Shown here piece after piece: positions 10,043 through 19,408 of a stretch of 62,411 nucleotides of DNA. Positions within the stretch are counted from its first letter, which is position 1. Every line of letters begins with the position of its first letter. Origin of the DNA: Bacteroidota bacterium. Lineage in GTDB: Bacteria; Bacteroidota; Bacteroidia; Bacteroidales; Dysgonomonadaceae. The stretch lies in NCBI GenBank assembly GCA_023622765.1, contig JAMNYO010000013.1, positions 1 through 62,411 of the forward strand. Reading direction: 5' to 3'. The position numbers and the translations under genes were made by a program. Below the pieces are notes generated by a model. It saw only the letters and a list, made by a program, of their open reading frames with translations, made no database searches and was not told the DNA's origin.

Positions 10043-10504
10043 TCATTCACCAATAATTCCCATATTCCTGCCATAATGAGCTTTACGCTCTTCATTTGGC
10101 AAATAGTCAGCCCGTACGCCTTGTCCCATAGCGGACCGCGCCTCTTCCGTCAGCTTCTGAAGAATATTCCCGGTGGCCTTCTCAACGTCGCTTACCGGCA
10201 AAACCAAAAAGCTCCACGAAAGGAAATCCCGTAACCAGGCATATACGTCACCGATGCCGACGACTTACCGGGCCGTGTTCGCCGGAAGTTGTGCCAATGC
10301 CCCTTTCACGGACTCTTCCAGCGTATCGATATAATCTAGCGGGTGCTGGCGGTACTGATTTTTGGAGGCATCGCAATAAAGGCCATTTTTCCACCGGGGA
10401 TAAACGGCAATATGCGCAGCCACCTCCTTTCCCGAAACGGCATCAACAATTAACGCCCGGCAGGAATCCGTTCCGTAATCAATTCCTATAACCAATTTTC
10501 CCAT
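10043..10504 (-). pseudogene. AraB-type ribulokinase remnant (FGGY kinase), internally deleted
   Basis: The N-terminal 79 codons (MGKLVIGIDYGTDSCRALIV...) are a classic FGGY-kinase phosphate-binding start of the AraB type. A TAA at 10265-10267 then interrupts the frame exactly where the family has Lys before VVGI. Reading on in the same frame gives VVGIGDVYAWLRDFLSW, which belongs near the middle of the protein, then EARSAMGQGVRADYLPNEERKAHY, which belongs at the C-terminus, ending at TGA 10043. So one premature stop and at least two large in-frame deletions remove most of a roughly 530-residue enzyme, including the FGGY signature and most of the ATPase core. It sits two bases from fucP. The intact ancestor would have phosphorylated ribulose. 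Confidence 0.88.
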
Positions 10505-10506
10505 TT

Positions 10507-11946
10507 CTATTGATGATATTTTTTGCTGCGGGCAACTGTAAAGCTATAATAGGTGATGATCATGAAGGCAATCGCGGGTACCCAATAGGCAAATTTGATG
10601 CTCCCTGACTGGTCGGAGAGAATGCCCTGCAGTTGTGTCAATACCGCGGCACCCGCGATGGCCATCACCATGCCCGATCCCGCGATCTTGGTGTCTTCTC
10701 CCAAGCCTTTCATCCCAATGCCATAGATAGTGGGAAACATCAGCGACATACAGCCCGAGATTCCCATCAAAGCGTAAACGCCGATGAAGCCTTGTCCATA
10801 AATGGTTATCAAACAGCAAGCAACGCCAAGTACCGCCAAGGCGGAAAGTAAATTCACCGGTTTAATCCATTTCATCAGGAAGGTACAGACGAAACGTCCG
10901 ATGACAAAAAGGACTAGCGACAAGATATAATAGGTGGCACCGGCCTGTTCCGCGGTGCGTGGCAGCAAAGCGTCAATACCCAACGACTCCGTCAAGTTGT
11001 AAAATCCGCCCGCGATCGGTTCCACGTTTCGCAAAGCAGCAATGATGGATTCTTGGGAGGCGTTGCTTCCCAATCCGGCAATCACGTCATCGAATTGAAG
11101 TTGCTGCATCGCGTAGCGAATGATAAACGACCAAACGGCAATTTGCGCTCCCACGTAGAAAAATTGTGCCACTACCCCCCAAACGTAGTTTTTGTTTCTT
11201 TTTAAACGACCAAAGGTGGCTTTCAGGTTAAGCGTTTTGTCATCGTCCTGCGCTTTCGGCATTCTGGTGAACAGTATCAACAGGAAAAGCACGAGCATGA
11301 CCAGGCCCAATATCATGTACGCCATGGTGACCGCCTTGAGTTCACTGTTTTGGATGTTTACCAGATGCACTTCGTCCAATGCTGCCCGTTCGGTTGCGCT
11401 CATGGTGTTTAATTGCGAGAGAACGAAAATCTGACTCACCAAAACACCGGTCAAGGCACCGAAAGGATTGAACGACTGTGAAAAATTGAGTCGTCGTGTA
11501 GCCGTACGCGGGTCGCCCAACGCGTAAACGTAAGAGTTGGCGGCGGTTTCCAACACCGATAAGCCGGCGAACAGCACGAAAATGGCCAGCAGATAAGTCG
11601 CGAAACTGAGTGGCGAACTGATGTTGTTTGCCAACATGGCCGGGTAAAAGAGTATCCCGCCAGTAATGCATAACCCCAAACCCAGCAAAACACCCGACTT
11701 ATAGGTATGTTTTTTAATGAAAATGGCACCCGGAAGGGCGAAGCACCCGTAACCCAGCAAATAACAAACCACCTGGATCCAGGCTGTTTGCGTATCCGAC
11801 AAGCTCATGATCCGCTTGAAGGCAGCCAGCATGGTGTCGGTCATGTTGTTGGGAACCGCCCAAATAAAAAATAGGGAGGTGAGCAGGATAAACGGGAACA
11901 CAATCCCCGGGGGCACTAAACGTTGTTTTTCTACGCTACTGTTCAT
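10507..11946 (-). CDS. fucP: FucP-type sugar:proton symporter (major facilitator)
   Basis: 479 residues with about 12 hydrophobic segments. Family marks: FFIWAVPNNMTDTMLAAFK near the N-terminus, LSVLETAANSYVYALGD and the highly conserved NFSQSFNPFGALTG, and a C-terminal GMKGLGEDTKIAGSGMVMAI. FucP imports L-fucose with protons and in E. coli also carries D-arabinose and L-galactose, which matters for reading this locus. It has an insertion around residues 280-320 (QFDDVIAGLG...LLPRTAEQ) relative to the E. coli protein, which I believe is common in Bacteroidota. It lies between the mutarotase-like gene and the kinase remnant, all on one strand. Confidence 0.93.
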   Translation of the reverse strand: MNSSVEKQRLVPPGIVFPFILLTSLFFIWAVPNNMTDTMLAAFKRIMSLSDTQTAWIQVVCYLLGYGCFALPGAIFIKKHTYKSGVLLGLGLCITGGILFYPAMLANNISSPLSFATYLLAIFVLFAGLSVLETAANSYVYALGDPRTATRRLNFSQSFNPFGALTGVLVSQIFVLSQLNTMSATERAALDEVHLVNIQNSELKAVTMAYMILGLVMLVLFLLILFTRMPKAQDDDKTLNLKATFGRLKRNKNYVWGVVAQFFYVGAQIAVWSFIIRYAMQQLQFDDVIAGLGSNASQESIIAALRNVEPIAGGFYNLTESLGIDALLPRTAEQAGATYYILSLVLFVIGRFVCTFLMKWIKPVNLLSALAVLGVACCLITIYGQGFIGVYALMGISGCMSLMFPTIYGIGMKGLGEDTKIAGSGMVMAIAGAAVLTQLQGILSDQSGSIKFAYWVPAIAFMIITYYSFTVARSKKYHQ

Positions 11947-11991
11947 ACGTTTTTTTGATATTTACAGGGTCGCTATGCACCCTCTCGTTGT

Positions 11992-13257
11992 TTAGAAAAC
12001 CTGTTTTACTTGTTGGAGACTTACACCGAGCAGTTTTTCACAAATAGGCGATAAGACCACTTCGTCACCTACAAAGTGATAAACATTATGCAGGTGCGAC
12101 AATGATTCGCCCGGTTTCAAAAATGCTGCCGGCGAGCAGCTTTCCAGTTCCAGGAAGGGGCCCATGATGCTGCCGTCCTCCAGCGGTCCATCGTTGTACG
12201 CGTTCAAGGCATCTCCTATAAGCGGATCTCGCTCGGGATTCCATTCCTGGTTGAGATAGACGGCAGAGGGATCAATGTCAAAGGTAACTACCGTGAGTCT
12301 TCTGGAGATCGGGTCGTAATTGCCCGCGATGGCTTTCGTTCGTTTGGCATTCATTCCCAATTTCCCGCGCATCTTTCCATCGGTTTTGAAGAAGAGCGTG
12401 CCATTGTTGTCATCCAGCAGTCGGTCAGCGGGGATTTCACCGAAATAATCGGAGGTAACTACCCGTCCGAGCTCTTTTTCGTCCCCTTGGTTATATGGGA
12501 CCATGGTCACTGCCGAATCCGAAGGGTTGAACATATCGAGCATCCAGATACAGACTGTCCCAGTTTTTCGCGTCCATTCAAAATCATTGTTGTTGGTAAT
12601 GATATTCTCAGTGGCGTAGGCTACCACATCCACATCCTGAGGTAACGCCAAACCCAGCATTTTGGCTATGTCGGCATCGGATAACAACGACACTTTACGC
12701 TCCACGGTCATGTTTAACACAGAACCCTGATAATTATTCAGTTCCATCGTTTTGCTAAACAGGACAGAACTCTCGGAGATGCTTTCCACCGTCCACTCTT
12801 CTATATCGATAGTTTTTGGCGTATGCCAGTTATCATATACCTGCTCTTTCCCGGGTGCGAAGTATATGGAGTATTGCCCGCCCTCGGGTCCCAACCATAA
12901 GCGATTCTCACCACCGAACCCGTTCATATGCTCATCCACCACTCCCACATCGAAAAATCGGTAATTCACGAACCCGTGGCTATTCCCTTCCAGCCCATTG
13001 GTCGTGGAGGTGAACACTTTAGCCTGGTATTTTGCCGAGAGGATCAGTTGCGCTTTTTCGTCGTCTGATTTCAGCACGATCAACCCGGAATCTTTTTCGG
13101 ACAGATAATTCAGATCGTATCCGAACGTTCCTTTTTCATACATCTTTGCCATATTATCCGATGATTTTTTACTGTTACCCACGCATGAGAGCAAGATCAA
13201 GCTTCCCAGTGCGATAGGCAATAAAGTGCTACAGATCTGTTTTAGTATTGTCTTCAT
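11992..13257 (-). CDS. Lipoprotein of mutarotase-like fold (DUF6786-type)
   Basis: 421 residues with lipoprotein signal (LILLSC). The sequence features resemble the galactose-mutarotase superfamily: KAQLILSAKYQAKVFTSTT, NRLWLGPEGGQYSIYFAPG, and a C-terminal ELESCSPAAFLKPGESLSHLHNVYHF, which recalls the conserved binding surface of aldose-epimerase-like proteins. I associate this pattern with DUF6786, which is common in Bacteroidota sugar loci; that assignment is from memory. Likely periplasmic and acting on a free sugar released by the adjoining hydrolases, before uptake by FucP. The exact reaction is not proven. Confidence 0.7.
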   Translation of the reverse strand: MKTILKQICSTLLPIALGSLILLSCVGNSKKSSDNMAKMYEKGTFGYDLNYLSEKDSGLIVLKSDDEKAQLILSAKYQAKVFTSTTNGLEGNSHGFVNYRFFDVGVVDEHMNGFGGENRLWLGPEGGQYSIYFAPGKEQVYDNWHTPKTIDIEEWTVESISESSVLFSKTMELNNYQGSVLNMTVERKVSLLSDADIAKMLGLALPQDVDVVAYATENIITNNNDFEWTRKTGTVCIWMLDMFNPSDSAVTMVPYNQGDEKELGRVVTSDYFGEIPADRLLDDNNGTLFFKTDGKMRGKLGMNAKRTKAIAGNYDPISRRLTVVTFDIDPSAVYLNQEWNPERDPLIGDALNAYNDGPLEDGSIMGPFLELESCSPAAFLKPGESLSHLHNVYHFVGDEVVLSPICEKLLGVSLQQVKQVF

Positions 13258-13344
13258 AATGAGTTACTTTACTTCATTTACCCGTTTATCGAGTTTTGTC
13301 TAGACCCCTTCTTAATAGGTATGCAAAGAAGCCGGTCGGGGCTA

Positions 13345-14574
13345 TTATTCCAACTTCAACAAAACACCTTGTCCCGGGGCCAGCCAGAAATAGTTGTTGA
13401 AATCTTCAAGCTCTCCTTTCCACGCCGACTGCATCTTGATTTTTTTTGTCCCGTCTCTTAACTCGGGCATCACGGGATGCGATCTATCCAAACTTTTATT
13501 GACGATCATCACCCAACTTGAACCATCTTCATGAATGAAGTCGCCCACCACGAATTCGCCGTAGGGGACATTCTTTAGCAGGCAGTGGTCCATTACTCCC
13601 CTGCACCCTTCGGGAATCGAGCCGAAATGGTACACTTCGACGGAACGCAGTTTCAATAAGGTTTTTCCAATATTCTGGATCTGCCTGTTCATATTGCGCA
13701 ACAGATCCCAGGTCGGCGTGCGCTCTCCAAATTGATCCAGCGGGCCGCCCCTGAAATTACCCAGATCAGGAGCGGAAAGGATGGGGAGGGAAGCGGATAT
13801 AAACTTGTAATAAGAGAGACCTTTAGCACCGTAAACCAACGATGCGAAAATTCTTATTCGAAGGTTGGCGTCGGTTACCAAGCTGTAATCCCAGTGAGGG
13901 GCGGTAAGTATGCAGTTCCAGAAGGGGAGTTCATACTTTAACGAAGCGTTCCTGACCTGTTCCAGGTTTTTCCAGAAAAACGAATTCTGCCCGTCACCCA
14001 CGACGTAATCCTCCACGTAATTGTCATAGGAGTAGGCCGTAGGCCTACAAATATTGCCAAATCGATCCAAATAGGACTCGTAATTATCACCGAAAACCTG
14101 GGTAGGAAAAAGGTTCACGTATGGCCACTTCCCGGGTGCCAGCTTCTTGACCAACTCGATAGATTTGGCCAGTTCGGGAAGCTCTTCGGTTTGTGGCTCA
14201 TCTTTCAAATGATAACCGTACAGGGCGGGGTGATCGTTATAGGTAGCTATCAACCTTTCAATAACCGGGTTTGCCGTCGATGAATTGTAGCTTGAAAAGA
14301 TTACCCCCGAGAGCTCTTCGTCATAAATAACCCCTCTGATGCCGTACTTATGGCAGGCATCTAAAAATTCGGGTTCCACGAAAGCGACCAAGTTGATGCC
14401 GCACTGCTGCATATCATCCAGAACCTTCTCCGTGTTCACGTAATCCCATGCCATCAGCGGGAAAACTGTGTCGGTTACGGAACTTGGGTTTGTTGAGGGG
14501 CTTACTTGCGCGAAACCGTTCAGGGGCAGCAATAGCCAAAGTACTACTATTATAATATTCCAGCAAAATTTCAT
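13345..14574 (-). CDS. Secreted TIM-barrel-like glycoside hydrolase of unassigned family
   Basis: 409 residues with a signal peptide (LLLPLNGFAQ). The body alternates strands and helices as in a (beta/alpha)8 barrel: PLMAWDYVN, CGINLVAFVE, HPALYGYHLKDEPQ, PYVNLFPTQVFG, LPFWNCILTAPHW, GAKGLSYYKF. The end is a small beta domain (SSWVMIVNKSLDRSHPV, APGQGVLLKLE). The acidic pair in YHLKDEPQ at the end of a strand is a good candidate for the acid/base position of clan GH-A. I cannot place it in a numbered family. It lies between GH172 and the mutarotase-like gene, supporting a role in the same glycan pathway. Confidence 0.75.
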   Translation of the reverse strand: MKFCWNIIIVVLWLLLPLNGFAQVSPSTNPSSVTDTVFPLMAWDYVNTEKVLDDMQQCGINLVAFVEPEFLDACHKYGIRGVIYDEELSGVIFSSYNSSTANPVIERLIATYNDHPALYGYHLKDEPQTEELPELAKSIELVKKLAPGKWPYVNLFPTQVFGDNYESYLDRFGNICRPTAYSYDNYVEDYVVGDGQNSFFWKNLEQVRNASLKYELPFWNCILTAPHWDYSLVTDANLRIRIFASLVYGAKGLSYYKFISASLPILSAPDLGNFRGGPLDQFGERTPTWDLLRNMNRQIQNIGKTLLKLRSVEVYHFGSIPEGCRGVMDHCLLKNVPYGEFVVGDFIHEDGSSWVMIVNKSLDRSHPVMPELRDGTKKIKMQSAWKGELEDFNNYFWLAPGQGVLLKLE

Positions 14575-14599
14575 ACGATCGTCATTATTTAACCAGTCA

Positions 14600-15793
14600 T
14601 TATTCGTTTCCCCACAACCGCGGGTCGTTACCCTTCGCTTTTCTCCACGCGTCTCTCCACCGGTGCATGTCGATGAAGTTGATAAACGGTTTGGGTTGTC
14701 GCATCTCTTTGGTGGGAGCCGGTGGAAGGCTTACCGCCTCGTCTTGGTACCAGTAAGCCACGGTGGCCAGGTCAAGGGTGAGGTTATTGTTGTGTCCCGT
14801 CTCAATCGTCCCCTTTATTTCCTTCTCAAAGTAGATGGGGTCGCTAATAAAGAAGCGGTAGACGTGGGTTCTTCCCAACCATCCGATATCGTTATTCACC
14901 CTTGGATACCCGAAATAAGGGTGTGAAAATGGCTCTTTGGGACACCAGGAGGTGTTAAAGAAGTCCTCGGTACCCGTGCCTATTAAAGAGGGGGTTTTTT
15001 CACCATCGATAAACCACATGTCATCTCCTTCACCATACCACATGGGGGTGGGGGAATGGACGTAGTAATTGACACCCACGAAGTGCCCTTTCCCCTTGGT
15101 GTTGATCATCACGTAGTTCCGCTCTCTTTGGGTGTTAGGTTTCCATTCACCCGTGAGCGCCCATTCGGTTTCCCCTTCAGGCAACGCTTCCGTCAGATTA
15201 TGGTTATACCACGCGTGGAAGCGGCCCATCCCCTCGGGCAGTTGTTCCATCTCAAAATAATCGACATAGAAATAGAAGGCGTTGATGTTCTTATCGGTTT
15301 GGTTCTCTATCTCTACCCGCGCACCCTTTTCAAAGGGCATCGCGAAGTAGCTCACCAACGATGTCCCGTTTTCGGGGCCGGCTGCCAAGGGGAGCGACGC
15401 GTAATTATACCGTTCATCCCAACCTTGTCCAAAAAAGGGACCGATGGGCGATTCCACGGATGGGTAGTCGTTCCCATCCCAATAGATACGCAAGATGATG
15501 TCATTGCGGCTTAACTCTCCGGGAGGAGGTGAGATGGTAATCCAGATATGGTTGATTATCCCGGTACCGTTGATTTGCGCGATGCTCCTCTTTTCACCCG
15601 GCTCGAAAGGCTCCAGGTGGTCGCGATTCCCTCCCGTTGGATCGGTGCTGGATATCCTCTTGTTCTTAATACCCGATTTGACCTTCGCCAGTTCCATCAA
15701 CTCACCTTGCGATCCCGCTTGAGGGAAGAGGGGAAAAACGAAGGCCATCCCTGAAAGGAAAACTCCCAAAAGAATAATCTGCTTTTTCTTCAT
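14600..15793 (-). CDS. GH172 (DUF2961) glycoside hydrolase
   Basis: 397 residues with signal peptide. Hallmarks of the DUF2961/GH172 family: GTGIINHIWITI near residue 75, RIYWDGNDYPSVESPIGPFF, SYFAMPFEKGARVEIEN, YVDYFEMEQLPEGMGRFHAW, and the active-site region MWYGEGDDMWFIDGE followed by IGTGTEDFFNTSW. The Glu of TGTEDFF is conserved and a likely catalytic carboxylate. Known GH172 members cleave alpha-D-fructofuranosides and alpha-D-arabinofuranosides, both non-standard furanose substrates. Next to fucI, which can isomerise D-arabinose, this makes D-arabinan or another D-arabinofuranose glycan a reasonable target. Exported, probably periplasmic. Confidence 0.9.
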   Translation of the reverse strand: MKKKQIILLGVFLSGMAFVFPLFPQAGSQGELMELAKVKSGIKNKRISSTDPTGGNRDHLEPFEPGEKRSIAQINGTGIINHIWITISPPPGELSRNDIILRIYWDGNDYPSVESPIGPFFGQGWDERYNYASLPLAAGPENGTSLVSYFAMPFEKGARVEIENQTDKNINAFYFYVDYFEMEQLPEGMGRFHAWYNHNLTEALPEGETEWALTGEWKPNTQRERNYVMINTKGKGHFVGVNYYVHSPTPMWYGEGDDMWFIDGEKTPSLIGTGTEDFFNTSWCPKEPFSHPYFGYPRVNNDIGWLGRTHVYRFFISDPIYFEKEIKGTIETGHNNNLTLDLATVAYWYQDEAVSLPPAPTKEMRQPKPFINFIDMHRWRDAWRKAKGNDPRLWGNE

Positions 15794-15822
15794 GTTATCA
15801 TGTCATTAAATGAATTTTTCAT

Positions 15823-17595
15823 CTACTTGTATAGAGGTCCATACGCGGCGCAAGCCCTAAAATCGGCTCCCTCGTTATCGGATCCGAAAGAGGCCCAAGC
15901 GCTGGGACGGAATATCATCTTATCATCCACGTTATGCATATTCACCGGGATGGATAGGGCAGAGGCCAAGGTGATCAGGTCAGCGCCGATATGACCGTAG
16001 CTGATAGCACCGTGGTTAGCTCCCCAATAGTGCATCACCGAGTAGACATCGGTGAACCTGCCCTTTCCGGTTAAGCGTGGAACGAAGAAGGTGGAAGGCC
16101 ACGTTTTATCGGTACGCTTATCGATGATGTCAAACACTTCGTCGGGAAACCTTGCCGTCCAACCTTCGGCGATTTGAAGAACAGGACCCAACCCCTTCGC
16201 GAGATTTAAACGGCACATGGTAACCGGCATGCTCGCCTTGCTCAACAGCTTGGAGGAGTAACCCCCACCCCTGAAATACTCGAGGGAAGAGGGTCCCCAG
16301 CGGGTGGCTTTCAACATCGCGTCTACTTCTTGTTCCGTTATTTCCCAATGAGGTTTCATGACCGGTGCCCCGTTTTTGGTCTGTTCACCGGTAGCGTCAA
16401 GCGTACAAGCCCCAGAGTTAATCAGGTGAATAACGCCATCTTTCAGTATTCCTTCAGGTTTCCATCCAGATACCCTTTCTATCGCGTCGGGGCTCCAGTA
16501 CGTTCTTACGTCCGCGAAAATCTGCGCCGTGTTGGTTAACAGGTTACCGAACAACATCGACACCCCGTTCAAGTGATCGTTTTCGGTAGCGAAAATAAAC
16601 GGTGCACGTATCCCGTTCCAATCGAAAGAGGAGTTCAGGATAGCTTCGGAAAAATCGCCGTTCGGTAAGAAGTCGGTCCATTGACGTTGCCCCTGAAAAC
16701 CGCCCGCGATGGCGTTGTGACCCATCGCCTCCTCTTTGAACCCCATCTCGTCAAGCTTCTTGTTTCCAATCATCAGGTCACGCATGATCAGGGTCATTTT
16801 CACCACGTACTCCCAATCTTCATCCTTCTCTTTTCGGCTTTTGATCAGGTGTGTCGGGTTGTGGTCAGGCAATTCATTGGGTTTGCAATGCTTGCTGACC
16901 CATTCTAAAGCTTTTTTATACTCCTCTTTATCGTATATCTCCTGCTCTATACGACGGATTATTTCAGAACTATCTACCTGTTCCGTACGCATCCCCAAAT
17001 ACTCCTGTAAGAACTCGGGGTTCACCATGGAACCGGCAATTCCCATAGAGACGGAACCTATAGACAAATAGGATTGTCCCCTCATGTAGGCAACAGCTAA
17101 CCCTGCACGTGCAAAGCGAAGCAACTTCTCCTGAACCTCTTCAGGTATGCGGGTATCGCCCATATCTTGAACATCTTGTCCGTAGATACCAAAAGCCGGA
17201 AGCCCTTTTTGCGTGTGTGCTGCCAACACCGCTGCCAAATAGACCGCTCCCGGCCTTTCCGTACCGTTAAATCCCCAAACCGCTTTGGGAATTAACGGGG
17301 TCATATCCATCGTCTCAGAACCGTAACACCAACATGGGGTTACCGAGACAGATAGCCCCACGTTCTCTTTATCAAACTTTTCGGCACAAAGGGCTGCCTC
17401 TTTAACTCCACCGATACAGGTATCGGCGATTACACACTCCACGGGAGATCCATCAGGGTAACGCAAATGCTTCTTATATAAAGCCTCCACGCTTTTTGCC
17501 AAACCCATCGTAGTCTCTTCTAATGACTCTCTAATTCCCCTTCTCCTGCCATCTATAATGGGACGAATACCGATTTTTGGATAACTTTGTTTCAT
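15823..17595 (-). CDS. fucI: L-fucose / D-arabinose isomerase
   Basis: 590 residues, full FucI length. N-terminal [21 protein letters not shown], the central ENDHLNG (metal-binding Asp) and the C-terminal [15 protein letters not shown] (metal-binding His) match the manganese-dependent FucI family, with the catalytic Glu upstream. It converts L-fucose to L-fuculose and D-arabinose to D-ribulose in the cytosol. It is 35 bases downstream of the LacI gene and the first catabolic gene of the run. No fuculokinase or fuculose-phosphate aldolase is seen, while an AraB-type kinase remnant is, which favours the D-arabinose reading. Confidence 0.95.
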   Translation of the reverse strand: MKQSYPKIGIRPIIDGRRRGIRESLEETTMGLAKSVEALYKKHLRYPDGSPVECVIADTCIGGVKEAALCAEKFDKENVGLSVSVTPCWCYGSETMDMTPLIPKAVWGFNGTERPGAVYLAAVLAAHTQKGLPAFGIYGQDVQDMGDTRIPEEVQEKLLRFARAGLAVAYMRGQSYLSIGSVSMGIAGSMVNPEFLQEYLGMRTEQVDSSEIIRRIEQEIYDKEEYKKALEWVSKHCKPNELPDHNPTHLIKSRKEKDEDWEYVVKMTLIMRDLMIGNKKLDEMGFKEEAMGHNAIAGGFQGQRQWTDFLPNGDFSEAILNSSFDWNGIRAPFIFATENDHLNGVSMLFGNLLTNTAQIFADVRTYWSPDAIERVSGWKPEGILKDGVIHLINSGACTLDATGEQTKNGAPVMKPHWEITEQEVDAMLKATRWGPSSLEYFRGGGYSSKLLSKASMPVTMCRLNLAKGLGPVLQIAEGWTARFPDEVFDIIDKRTDKTWPSTFFVPRLTGKGRFTDVYSVMHYWGANHGAISYGHIGADLITLASALSIPVNMHNVDDKMIFRPSAWASFGSDNEGADFRACAAYGPLYK

Positions 17596-17630
17596 ATATA
17601 CATATTTTTATAATTGAGTCAAACGTTGTT

Positions 17631-18647
17631 TCACAGGTATCTCCTGTTTTCGTTCAAAACTAACTCTGCCTCTAACACTACCTGTTTTGTTTCTTCGCTT
17701 TTCATTTCAATATGATCAATTAACAGTTCTACCGCGTTTTTTGCCATCTCTTTGATGGGCTGTTTAATAAAAGGCACGGCATAGGGTAAAATATAGAAGG
17801 CATCATTTTCATCAAAGCACATGATTTGGATATCTTTCTGGATATTGATATTTTTCTTGATCAACTCCTTAACCCCATTGATGGAAATGGAATTGGTCGT
17901 GAAAAAAACGCCGTCGATCTTATCTTTTTTTGACATTAAGTTTCCAATAGCCCTGCGAGTATCGCTTTCCAAAAAATCGTACCTTACCTCTTCCATAATG
18001 TCCGGATCATACATACCCGCATGCTTCAAAGCATCTTCACAACCCCTTCTTCGCTCATTAATATGGTAATGATCTTGCTTATACGTGACCAAACCAATTC
18101 GTTTACACCCTTTTTGAATGAGCTGTTCGGTAGACCTATATGATATCTCGTAATTATTGATCAACACCGAAGTAACCGATAATTCCGGAAAACTTCTGTC
18201 AACCAAAACAAAGGGCATCTTTGTGTTTGTTAATTTTTGTAAAAGATGTTGACTTTTTTCAGTAGCCGTTATAATAAGTCCTTCCACTTGCCGGGCATAC
18301 AAAAAGTTGATGGCATTTTCCATTGCCTTGAGTTGCTCATTGGTGTTCCCTATAATCACACTATACCCTTTTTCTTCGGCAAAAATTTGTATATATAAGG
18401 CAAGCGTACCAAAAAAGAGGTTGGAAACATCAGCAACAATTAAGCCTATGGTTCGGGATTTGCCCATTTTCAAACCCTTGGCTAAGGTGTTTGGAACATA
18501 GTTTAACTCCGCGGCCTTGTCCAAGATTTTTTGTGTCATTTTCTTACTGACCCGCCCTTTCTCGTTTTTACCATTTAGAACAAGGGATACGGTTGCAGTA
18601 GAAACACCCAACTCTGTGGCAATATCTTTTAGGGAAACTCTTTTCAA
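17631..18647 (-). CDS. LacI-family transcriptional regulator
   Basis: 338 residues. N-terminal helix-turn-helix and hinge KDIATELGVSTATVSLVLNG (residues 6-25) with VSKKMTQKILDKAAELNYVPN, then a periplasmic-binding-protein-like sugar domain (GLIVADVSNLFFGTLA, PFVLVDRSFPE, IMCFDENDAFYILP). The start codon at 18647-18645 reads TTG: an in-frame TAA lies upstream, no ATG lies between, and the alignment to family N-termini fits this position. TTG starts are rare in Bacteroidota. It heads the sugar locus and probably senses a sugar or sugar phosphate from it, controlling itself and fucI onward. Confidence 0.93.
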   Translation of the reverse strand: MKRVSLKDIATELGVSTATVSLVLNGKNEKGRVSKKMTQKILDKAAELNYVPNTLAKGLKMGKSRTIGLIVADVSNLFFGTLALYIQIFAEEKGYSVIIGNTNEQLKAMENAINFLYARQVEGLIITATEKSQHLLQKLTNTKMPFVLVDRSFPELSVTSVLINNYEISYRSTEQLIQKGCKRIGLVTYKQDHYHINERRRGCEDALKHAGMYDPDIMEEVRYDFLESDTRRAIGNLMSKKDKIDGVFFTTNSISINGVKELIKKNINIQKDIQIMCFDENDAFYILPYAVPFIKQPIKEMAKNAVELLIDHIEMKSEETKQVVLEAELVLNENRRYL

Positions 18648-18774
18648 ACTGATAATATATTTACCATTAATTAAAACAAAAATAATAGGTTAAACGATTA
18701 ATCAAAAATATATTCATATGTTTTGCAACATGTTTTCTCCATAAATGCACTGCCGATGATACGTTTAAAAATGG

Positions 18775-18804
18775 TTTAACTACTGCAAATTTTTCGTACA
18801 TTCG
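18775..18804 (+). promoter_or_regulatory. Possible promoter of yigZ with a near-leaderless start
   Basis: TACATTCG at 18797-18804 fits the Bacteroidota -7 box (TAnnTTTG) with one mismatch, with TTT about 19 bases upstream. The ATG of the next gene begins five bases after the box, so the transcript would start at or just before the start codon. The -33 element is weak. Confidence 0.4.
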
Positions 18805-18808
18805 CGAT

Positions 18809-19408
18809 ATGGACGACATCTATAAAACGGTGGATAACCCCGCGGAGGGGTACATCAACGAGAAGAAGAGTAAATTCTTTTCGTTCATTTACCCGGTGAA
18901 GAGCGCCGATGAGGCCTTGGAGCGGGTAAAGGAACTGCGCACGAAGTACTATGATGCACGTCACGTCTGCTGGGCTTACATGTTGGGCTGGGAGAGGGAG
19001 GAGTTCCGGGCAAACGACGACGGGGAGCCGTCGGGTACGGCGGGACGACCTATCCTGGGACAGATCAACTCGGCCGAGCTCACAGATGTGCTGATCGCCG
19101 TGGTACGCTACTTCGGGGGAACCCTGCTGGGAACAGGAGGATTGATTAAAGCGTACAAGGAGGCGGCGGCTGACGCCATTGCTAACGCGGAGGTGGTGGA
19201 GAAGACGGTGGACGATTCAATCGACATTCATTTTGAATACCCCTTGCTCAACGAGGTGATGCGGATACTGAAACAGTTCGACGAGGTGCAGTGGACGCAG
19301 GATTTCAAAGAGAGCTGCCGCATGCGATTGCAGGTGCGCCGATCGTTGTCAGAGCAACTGCAGGGGATGCTGTCGGCCATCCATGGGGTCACGTTAACCG
19401 TGAATTAA
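18809..19408 (+). CDS. YigZ/IMPACT-family protein
   Basis: 199 residues. Characteristic IMPACT motifs: NEKKSKFFSFIYPV near the N-terminus, YYDARHVCWAYMLG, ANDDGEPSGTAGRPIL and VVRYFGGTLLGTGGLIKAY, then a ferredoxin-like C-terminal domain. The family is widespread and linked in eukaryotes to translational control by GCN2; in bacteria its role is unclear (YigZ). It stands alone between the LacI gene (divergent) and topA. Full length. Confidence 0.93.
   Translation: MDDIYKTVDNPAEGYINEKKSKFFSFIYPVKSADEALERVKELRTKYYDARHVCWAYMLGWEREEFRANDDGEPSGTAGRPILGQINSAELTDVLIAVVRYFGGTLLGTGGLIKAYKEAAADAIANAEVVEKTVDDSIDIHFEYPLLNEVMRILKQFDEVQWTQDFKESCRMRLQVRRSLSEQLQGMLSAIHGVTLTVN

Noticed and set aside
17596-17630. 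LacI operator in front of fucI (TCAAACGTTGTTTC)
   Set aside because: Only the central AACGTT is symmetric; flanks do not pair, so too weak to call.
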